Assembly (NCBI GenBank): GCA_027592035.1
Contig: JAQCIK010000014.1
Location: forward strand, 1 to 55,871
Direction: 5' to 3'
DNA: 55,871 nucleotides
Source: Casp-actino8 sp001510455
Lineage (GTDB): Bacteria; Actinomycetota; Acidimicrobiia; Acidimicrobiales; Ilumatobacteraceae
This document shows, in pieces, positions 25,911-32,833 of this stretch (the stretch's first letter is position 1; the number at the start of each line of letters is the position of its first letter). The notes under the pieces are model-generated. The model did not search any database and was not told the origin of the DNA. It saw only the letters and a list, made by a program, of their open reading frames with translations. Position numbers and translations under genes: made by a program.

Positions 25911-26690
25911 ATGGCAACGGCACGAATCAACGGAACTGACATCTTCCACGTCGACCACGGCGGCTCGGGGCCCGCAGTGATCCTCAGCCACGGCTTCCTC
26001 ATGGACCACTCCATGTTCGATCCGCAAGTGGCCGAACTTCGATCGACTCACCGTGTGATCACATGGGACGAACGTGGATTCGGAGGCACCAGAGCCACCG
26101 GAGCGTTCGACTACTGGGACTCGGCCCGCGACGTCCTCGGACTCATGGATCACCTCGGTATCGAGTCGGCGATCGTCGGCGGAATGTCTCAGGGCGGATT
26201 TCTCTCGATGCGAGTCGCGCTGCTCGCGCCCGAGCGAGTGCGGGGACTGATCCTGATCGACACTCAGGCCGGCACCGAGGACCCGGCCAACGTCGAGGGA
26301 TACGGCCAACTCCACGCGGCGTGGGTGGCTCATGGTTCGTCGGCCGTACAAGACGTGATCGCCGGCATCATCCTCGGTGCGGGTGACTGGCAGTCATGGT
26401 TCGACAAATGGGCCGTGCTCCCGACCGACCAGTTCACTCACGCGTTCGATTGTCTGATGACTCGAGACGACATCACCGATCGTCTCGGCGAGATCACCGC
26501 CCCGACGCTCATCGTCCACGGAGATGCCGACGCTGCGATTCCCGTGAGCAAGGCCGAAGTTCTACGTGACCGTATTGCCGGACCCACCGAGCTCGTCGTG
26601 ATTTCTGGTGGGACCCACGCTGCCAACCTCACTCACCCCGAACCGACCAATTCGGCCATTCGCGCCTTCGTCGATCGACTCGACTCGTGA
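25911..26690 (+). CDS. alpha/beta hydrolase
   Basis: 259 residues. The oxyanion segment is LSHGFLMDHSMFD, the nucleophile elbow GGMSQGGFLS carries the catalytic Ser, HGDADAAIPVSKAEVL contains the acid, and SGGTHAANLTHPE the His. The arrangement resembles 3-oxoadipate enol-lactonase and C-C hydrolases acting on ring-cleavage products, but esterase activity is equally possible. ATG 25911 is supported by TACTAT. The next gene (NTF2-like) begins in the overlapping GTGA, so both are one transcript. Confidence 0.9.
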   Translation: MATARINGTDIFHVDHGGSGPAVILSHGFLMDHSMFDPQVAELRSTHRVITWDERGFGGTRATGAFDYWDSARDVLGLMDHLGIESAIVGGMSQGGFLSMRVALLAPERVRGLILIDTQAGTEDPANVEGYGQLHAAWVAHGSSAVQDVIAGIILGAGDWQSWFDKWAVLPTDQFTHAFDCLMTRDDITDRLGEITAPTLIVHGDADAAIPVSKAEVLRDRIAGPTELVVISGGTHAANLTHPEPTNSAIRAFVDRLDS

Positions 26691-27094
26691 GCGGCGAGCA
26701 TCCGGCCGCCGCCGCCGTTCGCGCTCACGTCGACGCCTGGAACACGATGGATCGTGACCGATGGGTCGGTCTCTTCTCACCCGATGTCGTGTTCGAGGAT
26801 CCGGTCGGCGCGCCTCCCAAGGTCGGTGTCGACGCCGTCCACAAGACATGGGATCGCTCATTCACTCCCGGTCGACGCTGGACCCTTCGTCCCCGTCAGA
26901 TCGTGGCCGGGAGTGATGAGGCTGCGGTCGTGATGCACAACGTGGGCGAACTCGGTGACCAGCACGTCGAAGTGAACAGCATCGAGATCTTCACCACCGA
27001 TCACCAAGGTCTCATCGTGCACGTGCGCGCCTTCTTCGATCAACCGACCGAATTCGCTCTCGCCGATTGGTTCACGCCCGAACGATCGGAGTGA
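26687..27094 (+). CDS. SnoaL/NTF2-like protein (steroid-isomerase-like fold)
   Basis: 135 residues of a cone-shaped NTF2 fold: AAAVRAHVDAWNTMDRDRWVGLFSPDVVFEDPVG at the N-terminus and FFDQPTEFALADWF at the end. This pattern is shared with delta5-3-ketosteroid isomerases and SnoaL-type enzymes. An Asp in FEDPVG is at the place of a common catalytic acid. It overlaps the upstream hydrolase by GTGA and is convergent with heliorhodopsin (12-bp gap). A role in steroid or polyketide-like catabolism is inferred from fold. Confidence 0.82.
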   Translation: MSGEHPAAAAVRAHVDAWNTMDRDRWVGLFSPDVVFEDPVGAPPKVGVDAVHKTWDRSFTPGRRWTLRPRQIVAGSDEAAVVMHNVGELGDQHVEVNSIEIFTTDHQGLIVHVRAFFDQPTEFALADWFTPERSE

Positions 27095-27106
27095 TCGAGG
27101 ATTCAC

Positions 27107-27871
27107 TCAGACGGTGAGTGTGTTGATGAAGATCTGCCAGGCCAATGCCGACTTCGCCGTGAGGCTCAGGATCAGATACACCCGCTCACCGAAGAGATAA
27201 TCGGCCCACCTACCGATGCGCTTGTACTGAAGCCACTGATTCAGAGCGAAGCAATTGAAGAAGATGAAGATGCTGACGAAGATCCCGTAGACGAAATTCG
27301 GCATCTCGCTACCGGGTCCGATCAGATACAAAAAGAGTCCGATCCACGGTGCGATTCCCGCGATGCAGCCGAACCAGAACGGCGTCCACCACACCTTCTT
27401 CCCCGGCTCGTTCACGACTTCCATCAGCCAACCGAACAAGATCATGGCAACGTTGGCCCCCGCGATACCGATGAGTCCAGCCACGTCGCCGATTCCGAAG
27501 ATCATGGCGATCAGAAGGATCATGAGGGTCGACGACAGGGAGTATTCGACCCAACGGAAGAGATTCCGTTCCCGGGTCAGGCCGGCGAGATAACGCGGCC
27601 GACCCCACGGGGAAGCGACGAGCAAGTGAAAGATCGCCGAGAGAGCGAGGAAGGCGAACACGCCGTACGCCATACGAACGTCGAAGAGACGATCGAGTCG
27701 CTCGACGTCGAGTCGTCCGTTCGGCGCGTCGTTCCAGAAGAAGCTGGTGACCGGAAGGGTGAAATCGTTCGCCGTCACCAGGACGACGATTCCTTGAACG
27801 GCATGGAGGAGAGCGGCTCCGATGTTGAGTCGTTGCAGTCTCGATTGCGATGTCGGGTCGATCGTCGACAT
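27107..27871 (-). CDS. heliorhodopsin
   Basis: Seven-helix retinal protein of 254 residues. Family hallmarks are clear: FRWVEYSLSSTLMILLIAM with the Schiff-base counterion Glu109, FGWLMEVVNE in helix 4, and ERVYLILSLTAKSALAWQIF with retinal Lys240 in helix 7. His23 and His82 match the internal histidines near the Schiff base in heliorhodopsin 48C12. The cytoplasm-facing N-terminus and lack of type-1 rhodopsin DTD/DTE pump motif agree with the group, which does not pump ions. GGAGGT ahead of ATG 27871 indicates a leadered message. It is divergent from an alkylsulfatase and convergent with the NTF2-like gene. Biological role is unknown. Confidence 0.95.
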   Translation of the reverse strand: MSTIDPTSQSRLQRLNIGAALLHAVQGIVVLVTANDFTLPVTSFFWNDAPNGRLDVERLDRLFDVRMAYGVFAFLALSAIFHLLVASPWGRPRYLAGLTRERNLFRWVEYSLSSTLMILLIAMIFGIGDVAGLIGIAGANVAMILFGWLMEVVNEPGKKVWWTPFWFGCIAGIAPWIGLFLYLIGPGSEMPNFVYGIFVSIFIFFNCFALNQWLQYKRIGRWADYLFGERVYLILSLTAKSALAWQIFINTLTV

Positions 27872-27927
27872 GAGTACCTCCTCGGTCCTGGGACGAGCCT
27901 ACGGAATCACTCATCACCGGGCTCTGT

Positions 27928-27933
27928 TACCGT
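27928..27933 (+). promoter_or_regulatory. -10 box, leaderless promoter of the sulfatase
   Basis: TACCGT lies six bases before GTG 27940. Confidence 0.5.
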
Positions 27934-27939
27934 TCGGCC

Positions 27940-29847
27940 GTGACTCTCGACATCAGCCCAAAAGATGCAACGCCGCACACTGCGACGTTCAACCGCTCCC
28001 AGGAGTTCGATCTCGACCCGGCCGACTTCGATCGAGCGAAGCGGGGCTGGATCGCCTCGCTCCCCGATGTCCACGTGCGTGACGCCCAGGGTCGAACGGT
28101 GAGCGACATCGGCCGCTACTCGTTTCTCGACGACGAGTGCCCCGACACCGTTCACCCGAGTCTGTGGCGACAGGCCCGACTCAACGCCCATCACGGACTC
28201 TTCGAAGTCGCCGAAGGTGTCTGGCAAGTACGCGGCTACGACATCTCCAACATCACCTTCGTACGTGGTGAGACCGGCTGGATCGTGATCGATCCCCTCA
28301 CGGTGGAGGCGACGGCGCGGGCGGCTTACGACCTCGTGACCGAACACCTCGGACATCGACCGGTCACGGCCGTGATCTACACCCATTCCCACGCCGACCA
28401 TTTCGGTGGCGTCCTCGGTGTGACGTCTCAAGCCGAGGTCGATGCCGGAAGGTGTCGGGTGATCGCGCCGGTCGGCTTCTTGCACGAGACCGTCGGCGAG
28501 AACGTGATCGCTGGTGTCGCCATGGGCCGGCGGGCCACCTATCAGTTCGGGCCGTTGCTTCCGAGCGGCCCGAAGGGTCACGTGAACTGCGGACTCGGAC
28601 TCTCGATTCCGGTCGGACCACCCGGACTCATCGCCCCCACCGAAGACGTGACCGAAACCGGAGAGGGACGCGTGGTCGACGGTGTGCGCATCGAATTCCA
28701 GCTCACTCCGGAAACCGAAGCGCCGGCCGAGATGAACTTCTTCTTCCCCGACCAGGGCTGGTTGTGCATGGCCGAGAACTGTTCGCACACGATGCACAAC
28801 CTCGTGCCCATCCGCGGAGCTCTGGTTCGCGACTCTCTCTCGTGGTCGAAGTACATCAACGAGGCGATCGAGCTGTTCGGTTCGCGAACCGAAGTGATGT
28901 TCACTTCGCACAACTGGCCTCGTTGGGGAACCGACGACGTTCACGGATTCCTGTCACTTCAACGCGACATGTATCGATGGATCCACGATCAGACCATGCG
29001 ACACGCGAATCTCGGATTCACACCGCTCGAGATCGCCGATCATCTGACGTTGCCCGAGGAATTCCTCGCCGAGACCCACACTCGGGGCTACTACGGCGAT
29101 CTGGTGCACAACTCGAAGGCGGTCTACCAGCGGTACCTCAGCTGGTACGACGCCAACCCCGCCAATCTGAACAAACTCCCGCCGGCCGACGTCGGACGCC
29201 GTTACGTGGAACTGGCGGGCGGTCCGGAGGCTCTGCTCGCTGCGGCTCGCCGTGCGTACGACGCGGGCGAATATCGCTGGGTCGCCGAATTGGTGAACCA
29301 CCTCGTGTTCGCCGATCCCTCGCACGAGGACGCGCGTTCGCTTCAGGCCGACACGCTCGAGCAGCTGGGCTATCAGAGCGAATCGACCACCTTCCGCAAC
29401 GCTTATCTGATGGGAGCCCAAGAACTCCGACACGGTCCGCCCCAACTCGGCAACTCGACCGTGCGTGGTCGAGGAATCCTCGCCGCGATGACGATCGAAC
29501 AGATCTTCGACACCCTCGCCGTACGACTGAAGGCCGAAGCTGTCGTCGGCATCAAGCTCTGTGTCAACTGGACGTTCCCCGATCTCGCCGGAACACCCGA
29601 CGAGAGATGGGTACTCGCAGTGTCCAATCGCACGATGTACTCGATCCGTGGCCGCCAGGACGACACCGCAGTCGCCACTCTCCGACTCGATCGTTCGCTG
29701 CTGATTCGGATCATCACTCAGGAAACGTCCTTCGTCGACGAGATCGCAGCCGGCAACATCGCGCTCGACGGAGATGCCGGCGCACTGCTGACGGTCTTCG
29801 GCAATCTCGACGTCTTCATGGGCGGCTTCACCATCGTCGAACCCTGA
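27940..29847 (+). CDS. SdsA-type alkylsulfatase (metallo-beta-lactamase fold)
   Basis: 635 residues. The zinc motif THSHADHFGG begins at residue 148. AMNFFFPDQGWLCMAENCSHTMHN-like sequence (near 265-285) and MFTSHNWPRWG supply further ligands and substrate contacts. The middle is the alkylsulfatase dimerisation domain (YGDLVHNSKAVYQRYLSWYDANPANL). The last 120 residues form an SCP2-like lipid-binding domain. The enzyme would hydrolyse primary alkyl sulfates to alcohol and sulfate. GTG 27940 follows TACCGT. An aldehyde dehydrogenase downstream would fit further oxidation of the released alcohol (inference). Confidence 0.93.
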   Translation: MTLDISPKDATPHTATFNRSQEFDLDPADFDRAKRGWIASLPDVHVRDAQGRTVSDIGRYSFLDDECPDTVHPSLWRQARLNAHHGLFEVAEGVWQVRGYDISNITFVRGETGWIVIDPLTVEATARAAYDLVTEHLGHRPVTAVIYTHSHADHFGGVLGVTSQAEVDAGRCRVIAPVGFLHETVGENVIAGVAMGRRATYQFGPLLPSGPKGHVNCGLGLSIPVGPPGLIAPTEDVTETGEGRVVDGVRIEFQLTPETEAPAEMNFFFPDQGWLCMAENCSHTMHNLVPIRGALVRDSLSWSKYINEAIELFGSRTEVMFTSHNWPRWGTDDVHGFLSLQRDMYRWIHDQTMRHANLGFTPLEIADHLTLPEEFLAETHTRGYYGDLVHNSKAVYQRYLSWYDANPANLNKLPPADVGRRYVELAGGPEALLAAARRAYDAGEYRWVAELVNHLVFADPSHEDARSLQADTLEQLGYQSESTTFRNAYLMGAQELRHGPPQLGNSTVRGRGILAAMTIEQIFDTLAVRLKAEAVVGIKLCVNWTFPDLAGTPDERWVLAVSNRTMYSIRGRQDDTAVATLRLDRSLLIRIITQETSFVDEIAAGNIALDGDAGALLTVFGNLDVFMGGFTIVEP

Positions 29848-29876
29848 ACTCACCCCCACCCCCCTTACCTGTCGAT

Positions 29877-29931
29877 GGTGTTCTGGGTGAAAAATGTGTC
29901 AGTTTCCGGCGTTTTATTCACCCAGAACACC
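29877..29931. repeat. 15-bp perfect inverted repeat upstream of the aldehyde dehydrogenase
   Basis: GGTGTTCTGGGTGAA (29877-29891) is repeated in inverse orientation at 29917-29931 with a 25-bp AT-rich spacer. Each arm is itself a TTC-N5-GAA half palindrome. It may be a paired operator or a long hairpin. Confidence 0.65.
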
Positions 29932-29956
29932 GATCACGAGGCGGTTGAATGGGGGA

Positions 29957-31366
29957 ATGACGTCATTGGCCGAGAACCCCACCCGATCGACCGCAGTCGC
30001 TGCGATTCCTGGAATCGTGGCCGGAGTACGCCACACATTCGGGAGTCGCGTCACCCGTCCGCTCTCGTGGCGCAAGAAGCAACTCGAGCGCATGATCGCG
30101 ATGCTCGAAGAGAACGAAGCCGAGTTCTCCGAGGCGCTCGCTGCCGATCTCGGCAAGCCAGCCATCGAGGGATACGTCACCGACATCGCTTTCGTCATCG
30201 GTGAAGTGAAGTTGATGTTGAAGAACCTGCGCCGCTGGAACCGACCCGAGCGGGTTCGGACCCCGATCGTCGCCATGCCGGCCACCTCGAAACGAATCCC
30301 CGAGCCGCTCGGCGTCGTGCTCGTGATTGCGCCGTGGAACTACCCGGTGCAATTGCTGCTCGTTCCGGCAGCCGGCGCGATCGCCGCCGGGAACGCAGTC
30401 GTCATGAAGCCCTCGGAGGTGTCGTCGGCGACCTCGACTCTGCTCGCTCGACTGGTCCCGAAGTATCTCGACACCTCGGCCGTCGCTCTCGTCGAGGGAG
30501 GTGTCCCTGAAACGACCGCCCTTCTCGCCGAACGGTTCGATCACATCTTCTACACCGGCAACGGAACTGTGGGACGAGTGGTGATGCGAGCCGCAGCCGA
30601 GCATCTGACCCCGGTGACTCTCGAACTGGGCGGTAAGAGCCCGACCATCGTTCACTCGTCGGCCGACCTCGAGGTCACCGCCCGGCGGATCGCCTGGGGC
30701 AAATGGCTGAACGCCGGTCAGACCTGTGTCGCTCCCGACTACGTCCTGGTGGAGAAGTCGGTCGAGTCCGAATTGGTCGATCACCTCCGTCGTGCGATCA
30801 CCGAGTTCTACGGTGACGACCCACGGTCGAGCGGCAGCTTCGGACGCATCGTGTCGGAACGGCACTTCGATCGACTGAACGGACTCCTGACCGGAGGTCG
30901 GGTGATCGTCGGCGGCGACACCGATCGAGCCGAGCGATACATCTCTCCCACGATCGTCACCGACGTCGACATGACCTCACCGCTGATGAACGACGAAATC
31001 TTCGGACCCATCCTTCCGATCGTGCCGGTCGCTTCGATCAAGGAGGCCATCGCCTTCGTCAATTCCCGACCTCATCCTCTCGCCCTCTACGTGTTCGCCG
31101 AGAAGAAATCGATCATCGACGACGTTCTCTCCCACACGACGGCGGGCGGAGTGACCGTGAACGGGACCCTCATGCATCTCACGAGTCCGTATCTCCCCTT
31201 CGGTGGCGTCGGCGAGAGCGGTATGGGTGCGTACCACGGTGAGACCGGAGTGCGAATCTTCCAGCATCGCAAGCCAGTGCTCCATCGCAGTACCAGAGTC
31301 GATCCGTCGCTCGCCTATCCGCCCTACACCGATCGCAAGGCCAAGATCTTCCGGAAGGTGCTCTGA
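29957..31366 (+). CDS. aldehyde dehydrogenase (class 3-like)
   Basis: 469 residues, NAD(P)-dependent oxidation of aldehydes to acids. The coenzyme loop is VIAPWNYPVQLLLVPAAGAIAAGNAVVMKPSE. The catalytic Glu is in TLELGGKSPT and the catalytic Cys in LNAGQTCVAPDY; EIFGPILPI and LPFGGVGESGMGAYHGE are further core motifs. The lack of an N-terminal extension and the C-terminal sequence suggest fatty/aromatic aldehyde dehydrogenases. ATG 29957 has GGGGGA directly upstream; the longer frame begins inside the inverted repeat. DoxX follows two bases after the stop. Confidence 0.93.
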   Translation: MTSLAENPTRSTAVAAIPGIVAGVRHTFGSRVTRPLSWRKKQLERMIAMLEENEAEFSEALAADLGKPAIEGYVTDIAFVIGEVKLMLKNLRRWNRPERVRTPIVAMPATSKRIPEPLGVVLVIAPWNYPVQLLLVPAAGAIAAGNAVVMKPSEVSSATSTLLARLVPKYLDTSAVALVEGGVPETTALLAERFDHIFYTGNGTVGRVVMRAAAEHLTPVTLELGGKSPTIVHSSADLEVTARRIAWGKWLNAGQTCVAPDYVLVEKSVESELVDHLRRAITEFYGDDPRSSGSFGRIVSERHFDRLNGLLTGGRVIVGGDTDRAERYISPTIVTDVDMTSPLMNDEIFGPILPIVPVASIKEAIAFVNSRPHPLALYVFAEKKSIIDDVLSHTTAGGVTVNGTLMHLTSPYLPFGGVGESGMGAYHGETGVRIFQHRKPVLHRSTRVDPSLAYPPYTDRKAKIFRKVL

Positions 31367-31368
31367 CC

Positions 31369-31713
31369 ATGACTGTCGCCAACACCGTTCTGGCCGTCGG
31401 TCTGGCGTTCTTGTGCGCCACGTCGGCCCTGGCCGATTTCCGCGGCGTTCCTCAGATCCTGCAGACGATGGAGCGACTACGGATGCCGGTCCGAATCGTT
31501 CCGGCTCTCGGAGTCGCCAAGCTGGCGGCGGCCGGAGGCCTCCTCATCGGACTCGGCATCGATCGACTCGGCACCTTCACAACACTGTGCCTGTCGATCT
31601 ATTTCGTCCTCAAGGTCGGAGCACACCTTCGTGTGAAGGATGCGCTCACCGAGACGATCCCAGCACTGATCATGCTCGGGCTGAGTGTGGCCACTCTGAC
31701 CACGTCGCTCTGA
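31369..31713 (+). CDS. DoxX-like small membrane protein
   Basis: 114 residues with four hydrophobic segments (about 3-22, 45-65, 70-86 and 95-112). The loop FRGVPQILQTMERLRMP and the helix start IVPALGVAKLAAAGGLLIGLGI are typical of DoxX_2 proteins in actinobacteria. The family accompanies oxidoreductases and stress genes, but its biochemical role is unsettled. It follows the aldehyde dehydrogenase with a two-base gap and is certainly co-transcribed. No redox-active residues are visible. Confidence 0.83.
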   Translation: MTVANTVLAVGLAFLCATSALADFRGVPQILQTMERLRMPVRIVPALGVAKLAAAGGLLIGLGIDRLGTFTTLCLSIYFVLKVGAHLRVKDALTETIPALIMLGLSVATLTTSL

Positions 31714-31735
31714 GCGGATCCGCGCACAGTTCGAA

Positions 31736-32176
31736 TCAGCTCGACGGCACCTCGGTCGTGCCACCGCTCATGATGTATTCGATCCACCAACTCGGCGCGT
31801 TGTCGAGCAGGTTGCCGAGATGTGAGTAATCGTGCCAGCGACGGATCAGGCCGTCGCGGACCTCCATGACCGAGGTGAAGGGATGAACGATCACCTCACC
31901 GGTCGGGAAATGCCACTCTTCCTTGTGTTCGGTGATCACCACGTCACCCTCGGCCAGAACCACACCCGGTACGTGCACCATTTTCGCCGTCGGACCGAGC
32001 CCCAATTCGAGACGCTCGGCGATGGCCACCCCACCAACCACGGGAGGAACCGCCCCGACGTCCATGTACTCGGCGTCGTCAGCGAACTGTCGCGCGACTC
32101 CGCTCCAGTCCTTGGCGTACATCATGTCCCAGTGCCGAGCCACCACGGCCTTGTTGGATTCGACGGATGAGTTCAT
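31736..32176 (-). CDS. SnoaL-like NTF2-fold protein
   Basis: 146 residues. VVARHWDMMYAKDWSGVARQFADDAEYMDVG is the usual N-terminal helix pair and first strand, and FTSVMEVRDGLIRRWHDYSHLGNLL the final strands. It resembles limonene-epoxide-hydrolase-like and ketosteroid-isomerase-like proteins. An Asp/Tyr/Trp-lined pocket is likely, but no catalytic triad can be assigned. It is the gene after the TetR regulator with a six-base gap, so the two form an operon. Confidence 0.8.
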   Translation of the reverse strand: MNSSVESNKAVVARHWDMMYAKDWSGVARQFADDAEYMDVGAVPPVVGGVAIAERLELGLGPTAKMVHVPGVVLAEGDVVITEHKEEWHFPTGEVIVHPFTSVMEVRDGLIRRWHDYSHLGNLLDNAPSWWIEYIMSGGTTEVPSS

Positions 32177-32182
32177 GATCGA

Positions 32183-32809
32183 TCAACCTTTCGGAGACAA
32201 GAGATACCGAAGAGTCGACACCACCACATCGACCCACTTGTCGTCGACACCCGGCTCGTCGCCGACGTCGACGAGCACACGGCCCACCAGATTGGACTGA
32301 ATGAAGTAAGCGATCGCAACGAGGTCGAGCTCCGGTGAGATGACACCGCGGTCGCTCATCATACGAAGCGTCTCGGCGAGGTGATTGGTCCCTCGAACCT
32401 GCTGCTCGCGCAATGTGGTCGCCAATGCTGGAATACCATCCGCCGCCACGAGAGAAGTGATCCGACGCAGACGCCGTTCCCGGCCGGCACGATCCCCGTC
32501 GATCTTCAAGGCGAACTCGACCGCAGCCAGCACCTCGTTCACGTCGGATGCTTCGAGGAGGAATTTGCGCATCCCCCGCAACTCGGACGCTTGACTCTCG
32601 ACCCAGTGCTCGAGTTCGAGCGTGGCGACGAGGCCGGCCCGACTTCCGAAATGGTGGTACACCGAACTGCGAGCCACTCCGGACGATTCGATCACCCGAT
32701 CGAGATTGAACTTGACCGGACCACTCGATTCCATCTCGGCCCGTGCGTGACGCAGCACCACTTGGATGGTCGCCAGACCGTCCGACCTCTTGCGTAACTG
32801 CTCCCCCAC
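32183..32809 (-). CDS. TetR-family transcriptional regulator
   Basis: 208 residues. The helix-turn-helix is FNLDRVIESSGVARSSVYHHFGSRAGLVATL (about 34-64), with an all-helical ligand domain after it. HFG replaces the more common HFK/YFP turn without disturbing the pattern. GTG 32809 has TAACCT seven bases upstream, so it may be transcribed on its own in addition to read-through from the GH78 gene. The target is probably local: its own operon and the acyl-CoA synthetase operon upstream are candidates. Ligand unknown. Confidence 0.88.
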   Translation of the reverse strand: MGEQLRKRSDGLATIQVVLRHARAEMESSGPVKFNLDRVIESSGVARSSVYHHFGSRAGLVATLELEHWVESQASELRGMRKFLLEASDVNEVLAAVEFALKIDGDRAGRERRLRRITSLVAADGIPALATTLREQQVRGTNHLAETLRMMSDRGVISPELDLVAIAYFIQSNLVGRVLVDVGDEPGVDDKWVDVVVSTLRYLLSPKG

Positions 32810-32816
32810 GACCCCG

Positions 32817-32822
32817 AGGTTA
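32817..32822 (-). promoter_or_regulatory. -10 box, leaderless promoter of the TetR gene
   Basis: TAACCT lies seven bases before GTG 32809 on the minus strand. Confidence 0.45.
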
Positions 32823-32833
32823 GGTCGGATCGA

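Noticed and set aside
28452..29948. 498-codon plus-strand frame
   Set aside because: Shifted frame within the alkylsulfatase gene; Arg/Ser/His-rich with no motif.
31714..31723. GCGGATCCGC palindrome between convergent DoxX and SnoaL-like genes
   Set aside because: Only 10 bp with no loop or T-run; expected by chance at this GC content.
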